A DNA stretch of 46,331 nucleotides from Solirubrobacterales bacterium (GTDB lineage Bacteria; Actinomycetota; Thermoleophilia; Solirubrobacterales; Solirubrobacteraceae). The notes under the pieces were generated by a model that was given only the letters and a program-made list of their open reading frames with translations, did not search any database and was not told the DNA's origin. The position numbers were made by a program, and so were the translations under genes. This document shows positions 38,577-46,331 of this stretch, one piece after another. Numbering within the stretch: position 1 is the stretch's first letter; each line of letters starts with the position of its first letter. The DNA lies in contig DAIDME010000025.1 in assembly GCA_027449125.1 (NCBI GenBank), positions 1-46,331 on the forward strand. Reading direction: 5' to 3'.

Positions 38577-41500
38577 GCCGCGGCGGCTCGGGCCGCAAGC
38601 CGGAGCGCCGGCGCTGGGCGGAACCCCCAGGGGCGGTTCGCTCCACGCCGGCGGCCGGCGACGGCTCCGGTCTCTCAAGCGCGGCGCCGCCGCCGCGGTC
38701 GCGGTTCTCATCTGGGTTGCGGGAGCGCTCGCTCCCGCAACCGCGCGCGCAAACCCATACAACGGGCTGCTCGAGGCGGGTGCCGTCCAGGGGTCGGCCT
38801 CAGGTGGCGTCTATGCCGCCAACACGGCGGTGAGCGGCCAAACCCGGCTCTGGACGGCGCCGAACGGCGTCCAGTTCGGCGGGTTCGCCTACACGTCGGC
38901 GAGTTTCAACGCGGCCAACGAGGATGACACGGGCGGCCTCTCGTCGGGCTTCACGGGCTCTGGCGGGAGCGCGCCCACCGATCTGAACTTCCCCTGGACG
39001 AGGGATTGCTCGATCAGCGAGTCGGCGCCCCGCGTCTGGATCGCAAGCGGCGCGCCGGTCGCCCGTGACAGCACCGGGCCGAGCGGGGTCGCGCCCGGCG
39101 CCTGCAACACCACCGGGAACACCTCCGGCTGGAACTACGTGAACGCCGAGGTCGCGTCCACCAATCCCAGTTCCGATCCGCAGAGCGACTACCAGAGCCT
39201 GAAGCTGTGGATCTGGTGTGCGCGGGACGGCGACTGCAGCAGCAACGACGCGGCCAACTACTCGGTCACGAACCTGTCCGGAAGCTTCCAGGACTCGTAC
39301 AACCAGCCCAGCGGCAGCGCGAGCTGGAGCGCGCCGCTAAACGGCAGCGATTGGTATCAGACGCAGACGGGCGCGGTGGCCGTCAGCTACTCAGCCTACG
39401 ATCCGGCGGGCGTCTGCTCGCTCGCGGTGCAGCTGGACGGCCCTGCCACCGTGGGCAGCGGAAGTCTCGGGAACAGCAATCCGGGGATCGCAGACCCGGG
39501 CCCACCGGTCGGTGAGGAGTTCGCAGACGGCCTGGATCCCTGCTGGACCGGCCAGACGGAGAGCGGCGCCTGGACACTGCCTGCGAACCTGCCGTCCGGC
39601 CCCTACTCGGCGTCCGTGCTCGCATCCAACCCGGGTAACTACGAGGCGCAGGGGTTCAGTCCCAACGGCTCGCCGGCGGTCGCCGCCACCGGGTCCATTC
39701 ACGTCGACGACACGACGCCCACGCTGTCCTGGGCGGCCAGCCCCAGCGGCTGGACCGCGCAGACGAGCGAGGCGCTGGACGTCACCACGGGACCCTCCGG
39801 CCTGGCTTCATTGACCTGCAGCGACAACGGCGACGCGGTCACGCCGGTGCTCCAGAGCGGCAGCACGAGCGGCGCAGGCACGACGCTCTGGTCCGTGCCG
39901 ACACCGACCACCGGCGTCAACGCCGTCAGCTGCACGGCCGCCAACGGCGACGCAAACGGCGCGCTGAGCGCCGCGGCGGCTCAGAGCTTCGAGGTGGACG
40001 CGGTCGTGCCGACGGTCTCCTTCGAGGATCAGGGCTACGCGCCGGGGACCTGGGCTTCTCAAGCCCAGACCGTGACGGTGGATGCCAGCGCCGGTCCCAG
40101 TGGTCTACGCTTGCTCAACTGCTCCGTCGACCAGGTCCCCGTCAGCCTGGGCGTGGGCAGCACGGTCGTGATCGCAGGCAACAGCCCGGGCGCCGGCGCC
40201 CCGCACGTGCTGAGCTGCTACGCGATCTCCAATACGGGGGTGTCCGGTGCATCTGACCCCGCGACCTTCGATGTGGCGATCGACACCAACACGCCAACCG
40301 TTACCTACGGTGGCGCTCCTGCCAACGGCGCCTGGATCGCCGGGACGCCCACGGTACTGGTGAGCGGCGGCGAGCTCAACGCCGCAACCGGACAGCAGCA
40401 GATCCTCTCCGGGATCGCGAGCATCGCGTGTACGGACAACGGCATGCCCGTATCGCTGCCGGCGCTCAGCGCGGGCTACGTGACGTCGTTTGAGCTGACC
40501 CAGAACGGCCCCAACCAGATCAGCTGCGTGGCCACGACCGTAGCCGGAACGGTCGGCAAGCCGTTCGTTGAGACCGTCAACGTTCAGGATCCGGCGGCGG
40601 CGTGCAGCGGCACCGGCTGCGGCACCACGCACTGGGGCAGCTCGCCGCTGATTGACGGCGGCGGCGACCCGTACTCGAACGGCCCGTCTGAGTCAATGTG
40701 GGCGCGCACGGCCCAGCCGATCACGATCACCGCGAACCTGCCGTCCGGGCAGGCGCCGATCGCATCGATCGCCTGCACCGGCGCGCTGACGGGAAGCTGG
40801 CCGCTCAACAGCCTCAACCGCGATGCGGCGGGCGGGGAGCAGATCACGGTCATGGTCCCGCCGCCGGGCGGCGAGCTCACCTGCAGTGCCACGGACGCTG
40901 CCGGCAACGTCTACCAGCTTGGCTCCTACCAGTTCGAGGAGGACGACACCCCGCCGGTCGGCCAGTTCGCCAACATCTCGCCGAGCGCTCCGGATGACAT
41001 CGAGCTGAGCGTCTACGATCCTGGCGGGTCGTTGGCATCGGGGGTCGCATACGTGCGTGTGTATGCGACCAACACCGTCACAGGTAGCGTCTACGACCTG
41101 GGCCTCGCGCGGCTCGCCGCCGGCGGCACGGACGTCTACGCGGTCAACCTCGACGACGCCGACGTGCCGGCTGGCAGCTACGAGTTCAGCGCGCAGGTAG
41201 GCGACGTCGCCGGTAACACCGCTGAGATCACGGCAGGGCCGCAGGGGGCCAGGACCGTCTGGCAGCTGCCGCTTCGGGCAGCGACGCAACTGACGCTGAC
41301 CGCGGCCGGCGTTCATGGTGAGGACGCGGCCGCGGTGCCGGCAAGCCTGCAACCGGACGTGCCGAACACGAGCAGCGCCCTGGTCGGGAGCAGCCCGGTG
41401 CTCGCCCCGGTCGGTCATGCAGAGTCAGGCAGGCGTGGCTCGCTGCCACAGGCGTTGCACGGGGTGGCGACCGCGGGGTATGCCTATGCCGGACCGGGCA

Positions 41501-42258
41501 GGCCATTCGCCTTCGCGCCTGCGCGTGCCCTGCTGGCCTGGTCGCCACAGGCTCGCTCCGCGACGCGCCAGAAGGTCGGTGGCCGACGCTGTGGGCTCGG
41601 CCGCGAGGCTGGTCGCCGCCGTGAGCGAGGCGGCCGGGCCAGGCGCTGCGCGAGCGACGCCGGTGCGCCGCACGCGGTCACCGTTGGTTACGGGCAGAGT
41701 CTGATGCTCGTGGGCACACTGCGCAACCTGAAGGCCGGCGGTCGTCCAATCGCGCGCGCACCAATCGATGTGTGGGGCCAGGTCGCAGGGCATCCGCCCA
41801 TCCTGCTTGGGAGCACGACGACGAGCGTCGGCGGCGGCTACCGCCTGCGCATCGGCGCCGGGGCCAGTCGCAGCGTCTACGTGACCTACGCCGGCACGAG
41901 GAGGCTGCGCGCGGCGGTGGCTCAGATCATGGAGCGCTTCGCCGGCGGCGTAACTCTGGAGGCCACCCGGGCCGCGGCCGGGCAGAGGCTGACGTTGAGC
42001 GGTAGGGTGCTCGGCGGGCATGTGCCCGCCCGCGGGCTGAACGTCACCGTCGAGGGCAAGATCGTCGGCTATCCCGGAAGCCAGCAGCTCGGCACGGTCC
42101 GTACGAGCGTGAGCGGGTCCTATCGCTACTCGTTCGTGCTGCCGGCGGACACCCGCGGACTGACTTACAGGCTCTGGCTGCTCGTGCTGCCACGGCTGAA
42201 TCCGGGCTGGCCGTACCTCGGTGCGCGCAGCAGGATCCTCACCCGCCACGTCAGTTGA
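38548..42258 (+). CDS. Large secreted Ig-like repeat protein
   Basis: The protein is 1236 aa. GGAGG lies six bases before the GTG start, which sits 29 bases inside the previous gene. A long N-terminal signal (RGAAAAVAVLIWVAGALAPA) is followed by a lectin-like region (40-270) and repeated Ig-like domains with recurring phrases such as DTTPTLSWAASPSGWTAQTS, AVVPTVSFEDQGYAPGTWAS-type and TNTPTVTYGGAPANGAWIAG, each with a Cys pair (LTCSDNG, LNCSVDQ, IACTDNG). A basic, low-complexity region (about 1010-1035, ARSATRQKVGGRRCG) precedes two C-terminal beta domains. No LPXTG or membrane anchor is seen. Adhesion or surface layer role is inference. Confidence 0.75.
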   Translation: MTSPSRSPAEPRRLGPQAGAPALGGTPRGGSLHAGGRRRLRSLKRGAAAAVAVLIWVAGALAPATARANPYNGLLEAGAVQGSASGGVYAANTAVSGQTRLWTAPNGVQFGGFAYTSASFNAANEDDTGGLSSGFTGSGGSAPTDLNFPWTRDCSISESAPRVWIASGAPVARDSTGPSGVAPGACNTTGNTSGWNYVNAEVASTNPSSDPQSDYQSLKLWIWCARDGDCSSNDAANYSVTNLSGSFQDSYNQPSGSASWSAPLNGSDWYQTQTGAVAVSYSAYDPAGVCSLAVQLDGPATVGSGSLGNSNPGIADPGPPVGEEFADGLDPCWTGQTESGAWTLPANLPSGPYSASVLASNPGNYEAQGFSPNGSPAVAATGSIHVDDTTPTLSWAASPSGWTAQTSEALDVTTGPSGLASLTCSDNGDAVTPVLQSGSTSGAGTTLWSVPTPTTGVNAVSCTAANGDANGALSAAAAQSFEVDAVVPTVSFEDQGYAPGTWASQAQTVTVDASAGPSGLRLLNCSVDQVPVSLGVGSTVVIAGNSPGAGAPHVLSCYAISNTGVSGASDPATFDVAIDTNTPTVTYGGAPANGAWIAGTPTVLVSGGELNAATGQQQILSGIASIACTDNGMPVSLPALSAGYVTSFELTQNGPNQISCVATTVAGTVGKPFVETVNVQDPAAACSGTGCGTTHWGSSPLIDGGGDPYSNGPSESMWARTAQPITITANLPSGQAPIASIACTGALTGSWPLNSLNRDAAGGEQITVMVPPPGGELTCSATDAAGNVYQLGSYQFEEDDTPPVGQFANISPSAPDDIELSVYDPGGSLASGVAYVRVYATNTVTGSVYDLGLARLAAGGTDVYAVNLDDADVPAGSYEFSAQVGDVAGNTAEITAGPQGARTVWQLPLRAATQLTLTAAGVHGEDAAAVPASLQPDVPNTSSALVGSSPVLAPVGHAESGRRGSLPQALHGVATAGYAYAGPGRPFAFAPARALLAWSPQARSATRQKVGGRRCGLGREAGRRRERGGRARRCASDAGAPHAVTVGYGQSLMLVGTLRNLKAGGRPIARAPIDVWGQVAGHPPILLGSTTTSVGGGYRLRIGAGASRSVYVTYAGTRRLRAAVAQIMERFAGGVTLEATRAAAGQRLTLSGRVLGGHVPARGLNVTVEGKIVGYPGSQQLGTVRTSVSGSYRYSFVLPADTRGLTYRLWLLVLPRLNPGWPYLGARSRILTRHVS

Positions 42259-42309
42259 GTGCGCGCAGAATGATCCGAATCGGCTCGGCGGCCGTTATCC
42301 TTGATACAG

Positions 42310-42705
42310 ATGCTTGGGGATATCGTACAGCCGACTCACCTGCTCCTGATCCTCGTGGTGGCGTTGCTGGTGCTGGGGCCAAAGCGCCTACCGGAGGTCG
42401 GGCGCTCGCTGGGCCGAGGATTGCGGGACTTCCGGCATGGACTGCAGGGCGTGCAGGACGAGGCGCGGGGGATGTTCAACGACGCTGTGGATGGGCAGGC
42501 TGCATCGGCAGCCGGCGCCGTGGCTCCCGCCCCGTCGGTGCTCGCAGCTTCGACAGCCCCCGCGTTCGAGCCGGACGCCAGCCCGGCGGGGCCGCAGGGG
42601 CCGGCAGCGGCTACCGCCCAGTATGCGTCCGCGCGGACGCCGGGCTCAGGTGCCGTGACGAAGGTCGCGCCGGTCGACTGGGACCCAGGCGAGTACGCGG
42701 ACTGA
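42310..42705 (+). CDS. tatA: Sec-independent translocase TatA/TatB-type protein
   Basis: The protein is 131 aa. N-terminal TM (PTHLLLILVVALLVLGPKRL) with the FGPKRLPEVGRSLG-type amphipathic helix and a long Ala/Pro tail, as in TatA/B. It would form the pore or receptor of the twin-arginine pathway. ATG at 42310 chosen; an upstream TTG at 42301 is possible. The stop overlaps the dprA frame start. Confidence 0.85.
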   Translation: MLGDIVQPTHLLLILVVALLVLGPKRLPEVGRSLGRGLRDFRHGLQGVQDEARGMFNDAVDGQAASAAGAVAPAPSVLAASTAPAFEPDASPAGPQGPAAATAQYASARTPGSGAVTKVAPVDWDPGEYAD

Positions 42706-43598
42706 CCGCGGAACCGGAGCAGACGGCCGCGCTGGTCGCGCTCCTGCGTGAGGGAGGCCGCGCATGGACACGCTATGTGGTCCAGGTCCGCAAGCACGGG
42801 GCAGAAGCGGTCCCCGCGCTCGCGGTGCTCGAGCGCGAGCTCGGCCTGCTGTCCTACGCCGCCCTCAGTCGCGCCGAGGCGGATCTACATGACTGGCGCC
42901 GGAGTGGCTTCCGGGTTCTGACGTTCACTGGGCCAGGCTATCCGGAGAACCTGCGCGTCACCGGCGACCGTCCACCGCTGCTCTTCGTGACGGGCGAGCT
43001 GCTGGCACGTGACCAACGGGCGGTTGCCGTGATCGGCAGCAGGCGGGCCAGCGAAACGGGGCTTGCGACGGCACGCGCCGTCTCCGAGGCGCTTGCTGGC
43101 GCCGGCTTCACCGTCATATCCGGGCTGGCGGCCGGCGTTGACGCCGAGGCGCATCGTGCCGCGCTCGCGCTACGTCACATCCAGCCAGCGCCACCCGGGC
43201 CGCCCGGCCGCCGCGCAGAGCCCGTCGCGGCACGGACGATCGCGGTGCTCGGCACCGGTTTGGACCGGGTCTACCCACCGGAGCACGGTGAGCTTCAGGC
43301 CCAGATCGCCCGGCATGGGGCGCTTGTCTCCCAGTTCTGGCCCGGCTCGCCGCCGACGCCCCGCAGCTTTCCGGCCCGCAACGCGGTGATGTCCGGCATG
43401 TCACTGGGCAGCGTCATAATCGAAGCCTCCGAGCACAGCGGGACCCGCATACAAGCGCGTCAAGCGCTCGCTCAGGGTCGTCTGGTGGTCCTCATGCAGC
43501 CGGTGCTCAGGTCTGCCTGGGCGCGGAGCCTCGCGCGGCTGCCGGGGGTTGTCGTCGCCAGCGAACCCGCCGATGTGCTCGATGTCTTCGGACGCTGA
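42702..43598 (+). CDS. dprA: DNA-processing protein DprA
   Basis: The protein is about 298 aa. Rossmann-like DprA/Smf core: AVAVIGSRRASETGLATARA, GFTVISGLAAGVDAEAHRAA, TIAVLGTGLDRVYPPEHGEL, LVSQFWPGSPPTPRSFPARN, MSGMSLGSVIIEASEHSGT. In known systems DprA loads RecA on incoming single strands in transformation. The start is odd: coding text (LTAEPEQTAALVALLREGG) begins at a CTG overlapping the tatA stop, and no ATG/GTG occurs in frame until the GTG at 42777. CTG initiation or coupling is possible. The 3' end overlaps comF. Confidence 0.8.
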   Translation: MTAEPEQTAALVALLREGGRAWTRYVVQVRKHGAEAVPALAVLERELGLLSYAALSRAEADLHDWRRSGFRVLTFTGPGYPENLRVTGDRPPLLFVTGELLARDQRAVAVIGSRRASETGLATARAVSEALAGAGFTVISGLAAGVDAEAHRAALALRHIQPAPPGPPGRRAEPVAARTIAVLGTGLDRVYPPEHGELQAQIARHGALVSQFWPGSPPTPRSFPARNAVMSGMSLGSVIIEASEHSGTRIQARQALAQGRLVVLMQPVLRSAWARSLARLPGVVVASEPADVLDVFGR

Positions 43599-44379
43599 GT
43601 GGCTGCGGCCGGCCAGTTCTGGTTTGCTTGCCGAGCGCTTCCTGATCGCACCGCGTCATGGCCCCGGCGTGTGCCGCTGCTGCCTGAACCTGACCGATGG
43701 TGACGGTCTGTGCTGGGCGTGCCGCCACGGCGAGCAGCGGCTCGCCGTGGCCGTCCCGATCTCCTACAGCGTCGGCGGCGAGGGGCTCCACCGACTGATC
43801 GTCGCCTACAAGCGCGAGGCAGACAGCTCGGTCCCGCATGCCCTCACGGACCTCGCTGCGCTCTGCGAGCGGTTCCTGGCCCTTCACGAGCCCTGCATCG
43901 CCTCGGCCGCCGGGCTCTCGGATGGCTTTGACCGGATCACGACCGTTCCTTCCGCAGACCCGCTCAGGGACCTGCAGCACCCGCTGCGGCGGATCGTGGG
44001 CGAGCGCTCCGAAATCACCAGAGGGCGCTACGAGCGGCTGCTCGTGCGATCGGAGTCGGTGGCGATCCCACGGGTCTACGATCCGGCCCGCTACACCCCC
44101 ACACGAGCGCTCACGGGCGAGTCCGTGCTGCTCGTCGACGACATGTGGACGAGTGGGGCGAGTGCCCAGAGCGCCGCTGGCGCACTGCTGGCCGCTGGCG
44201 CCAGCAGCGTGGCGGCGGTCGTGCTGGCCAGACACCTCAACCGCTCCTGGCACAACAACGACGCCCGCCTGCGCGATCTCGAGCAACTGGCCTTCAGCTA
44301 CGAGAGCTGCGTCCTGTGTGCACGAACGGGGGCTCGAATCGAGCCCGGCCACTGGCTCCAGTCGCAGACGCTAGCCTGA
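43582..44379 (+). CDS. ComF-like phosphoribosyltransferase-fold protein
   Basis: The protein is 265 aa. A Cys cluster (GVCRCCLNL...GLCWACRHG) is followed by a PRTase domain with the PRPP signature SVLLVDDMWTSGASAQSAAG (about 189). The ATG at 43582 lies 17 bases inside dprA. ComFC proteins take part in DNA uptake; linkage with dprA supports this. Confidence 0.75.
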   Translation: MSSDAEWLRPASSGLLAERFLIAPRHGPGVCRCCLNLTDGDGLCWACRHGEQRLAVAVPISYSVGGEGLHRLIVAYKREADSSVPHALTDLAALCERFLALHEPCIASAAGLSDGFDRITTVPSADPLRDLQHPLRRIVGERSEITRGRYERLLVRSESVAIPRVYDPARYTPTRALTGESVLLVDDMWTSGASAQSAAGALLAAGASSVAAVVLARHLNRSWHNNDARLRDLEQLAFSYESCVLCARTGARIEPGHWLQSQTLA

Positions 44380-44388
44380 GAGGAGCCA

Positions 44389-45852
44389 ATGTCAGCGGGC
44401 GATCAGACTTGGTCAAGCGCTCGCACCTCCAACCTGACCGAGCGCTCCGCGATAGCTCTCGCTGACGCAATCCGGCGGCGGGAGGTCACCGCCACGCAGG
44501 TGCTCGAAGCTCACCTCGAGGTGCTGGAGCGCGACCGCCGGCGCTTGAACGCCCTGGTTGCGGACGACTTCGCTGCCGCGCGTGCGCGCGCGCACGAAAT
44601 TGACCAGCAGATTGCGGACACGGCCTTGCGCGGAGGTGCGCTGGCCGAGCTGCCGCCCTTGGTTGGAGTGCCGTTCACCGTCAAGGAGTCAATCGCGCTC
44701 AAGGGAATGCCGCATACAGCTGGCGTGCCGGCCCGGCGCGGTCTGCTCGCCACGCGCAGCGCGACGGCGGTGCAGCGCCTCGTGGATGCCGGGGCGATTC
44801 CGGTCGGCGTGACCAACGTGTCCGAGCTGGGCCTCTGGATCGAGTCGGAGAACCCCCTGTGCGGGCGCACCGTCAACCCCTACGACATCCGGCGCACCGC
44901 CGGCGGCTCCTCTGGCGGGGAAGCCGCGGTTGTGGGCTCGGGCGGGTCGCCGTTCGGAGTTGCCGCCGACATCGGCGGCTCGATTCGCGTGCCGGCCCTG
45001 TTCTGTGGTGTGTTTGGGCACAGGCCCTCTGCGGGGCTCGTGCCCAGCACCGGCCATTGGCCGCGGCTGACCGAAGCGGCTCAGCGGTTGCTTGCGCTGG
45101 GGGTGCTGACCCGACGCGCCGAAGATCTGTTGCCGCTTCTGGAGATCATCGCCGGGCCCGACGGCCTTGACCAGCAGGTGGTGGCGATGCAGCTGGGCGA
45201 TCCAGCGGAGGTGTCGCTCGACGGGCTGACGGTCACGCTTGTCGAGGACAGCTCACTGCGACCGATTGGTCGTGACCTGCGCGATGCTCGTGAGCGGGCT
45301 GCTGGGGCGTTGGTGGCGGCTGGAGCGCGCGTACGTGTGGTCAGTCTTCCGGGCTGGCGGACGGCACTGCTGCCATTCCTGACCGTCCTGCGGGGTGACG
45401 GTACGCAGGGGACGCGGGTCTCCGCATTACTGGGGGAGGCGCATGGACGACTTGGCACGGGCGGTGGCCACGCACTCCCGACTCGGATCGCGCTTATCGC
45501 TGAGCGGCTGCCGCTGCGCGCGACGGATCGCGAGCGGTTCCTCGTTCGCGCCAGCGAGCTGGCTGCCGAGTTGCTCGAGGTCATCGGCGACGGTGTTCTG
45601 CTGCACCCTGCGCATCGCACTCCGGCACCACGCCTGCGGCGCACCTACGGGCGACCCTGGTTACTGACTCCGGCGGCGGTTTTCAACCTGGCCGGAGTTC
45701 CGGTCACTGAGGTGCCGCTGGGTCTCTCGCGGGCCGGGTTGCCCGTCGGCGTTCAGATCGCGGCCGCTGCCGGCGCTGATCACCTGACCATCGCCGTGGC
45801 ATTGGAGCTCGAGGCGGTGTTCGGTGGCTGGGGGGCGCCCGAACGTCTCTGA
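44389..45852 (+). CDS. Amidase-signature family hydrolase
   Basis: The protein is 487 aa. Catalytic Lys in PFTVKESIALKGMPHTAG (about 99), the Gly/Ser signature RTAGGSSGGEAAVVGSGGSP (cis-Ser, about 173), and nucleophile Ser in GVAADIGGSIRVPALFCGVF (about 197). It has full length for GatA/FAAH-type amidases. GAGGAG lies six bases before the ATG. It may be in the same unit as comF (9-base gap). No gatB/gatC nearby, so a general amidase is more likely than GatA. Confidence 0.85.
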   Translation: MSAGDQTWSSARTSNLTERSAIALADAIRRREVTATQVLEAHLEVLERDRRRLNALVADDFAAARARAHEIDQQIADTALRGGALAELPPLVGVPFTVKESIALKGMPHTAGVPARRGLLATRSATAVQRLVDAGAIPVGVTNVSELGLWIESENPLCGRTVNPYDIRRTAGGSSGGEAAVVGSGGSPFGVAADIGGSIRVPALFCGVFGHRPSAGLVPSTGHWPRLTEAAQRLLALGVLTRRAEDLLPLLEIIAGPDGLDQQVVAMQLGDPAEVSLDGLTVTLVEDSSLRPIGRDLRDARERAAGALVAAGARVRVVSLPGWRTALLPFLTVLRGDGTQGTRVSALLGEAHGRLGTGGGHALPTRIALIAERLPLRATDRERFLVRASELAAELLEVIGDGVLLHPAHRTPAPRLRRTYGRPWLLTPAAVFNLAGVPVTEVPLGLSRAGLPVGVQIAAAAGADHLTIAVALELEAVFGGWGAPERL

Positions 45853-46008
45853 GCCCGCGTGGTTGCCAGACCCGTCTGGCCGGTGTCGTCGTGGCGGGCG
45901 AGCACGGCGTCGGCTCAGGCCCGGATAGCCGCTACAGTTGCCGCGCTGCACGTGCCTGTTGAGCGCCCGGCGGATTGGTCCGAGGCTTGTCATACTGAGG
46001 ATTCCCTC

Positions 46009-46082
<74 letters not shown>

Positions 46083-46331
46083 TTCAATGGAGTCCCGCCG
46101 ACGTTGAGGATCGACGGGAATGAGGGCCACCGTCGAGGCTGGCCGCGCCGAGCGGGCAACCCCCATGGGCAACCGTCCGTCCCATCTCGTGCCGGGCAGT
46201 ACCGCGAGAGCGAGACACAAGACAATGACCCGGCTGGGCGCGTCGACAGCGCCGCGGAAACCGCGGACACCGGCCGGATGGCGCGGACCGCAACCGCGAG
46301 ATCACCAGAGGGGGATTGGAGTCGCTGCGGT
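46083..46331. other. Non-coding stretch to the window end
   Basis: No convincing gene seen in these 249 bases after tRNA-Asp; short frames here look like chance. Confidence 0.5.

Noticed and set aside
42255..42701. N-terminal extension of dprA over tatA
   Set aside because: It would be tatA read in another frame; composition is Gly/Arg-rich and unlike DprA.

Overview
This is a very GC-rich, actinobacterial-looking stretch. ATG/GTG starts, ATGA/GTGA gene overlaps and the family content suggest Actinomycetota, possibly the class Thermoleophilia; that placement is inference. It has two mobile-element regions around one tRNA-Phe gene and a chromosomal part to the right.

Positions 1-5771 are the visible end of an integrative element: a truncated ssb remnant cut by an ISL3-family insertion sequence, a coupled run of small genes, a CHC2/Toprim primase, a helix-turn-helix (excisionase-type) protein and a 496-aa tyrosine integrase, ending at the 3' end of an intact tRNA-Phe gene (5772-5844, minus strand).

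Positions 5819-25605 are a second integrated element bounded by a perfect 32-bp direct repeat, made of the 5' part of tRNA-Phe plus 6 upstream bases. It is organised like a small tailless, membrane-containing virus: a plus-strand late block (6084-21019) with a 378-aa putative double-jelly-roll major capsid protein, about ten small single-TM proteins, a membrane-anchored lysozyme-like protein, a 127-aa penton candidate, a DUF1906 hydrolase, a repeat-bearing spike and a P9/A32-like packaging ATPase. It converges on a minus-strand early block (25502-20987) with small coupled genes, a 15-aa-repeat helical protein, a 238-aa tyrosine integrase and a DUF3987 primase/helicase-like protein. I interpret it as a tectivirus-like provirus. 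A 4.5-kb Mu/Tn552-type transposon (9446-13963, inverted TGTTGA ends, 6-bp target duplication CTCGAC) sits inside one viral membrane-protein gene. Removing it with one target copy restores a 194-aa reading frame.

Positions 25640-32609 are a minus-strand metabolic operon: luciferase-like oxidoreductase, divergent EPSP-synthase-like protein, acyl-CoA ligase, acyl-CoA dehydrogenase and dienoyl-CoA-reductase-like flavoprotein. The last four match, as I recall it, the order of the cassettes that turn shikimate into cyclohexanecarboxyl-CoA. The reductase gene contains a perfect 48-bp palindrome in frame.

The rest is chromosomal: an MrfA-like DEAH helicase, a HAD phosphatase, a HTH/membrane-protein divergent pair, two secreted proteins (one collagen-like, one 1236-aa Ig-like), tatA-dprA-comF, an amidase and tRNA-Asp.
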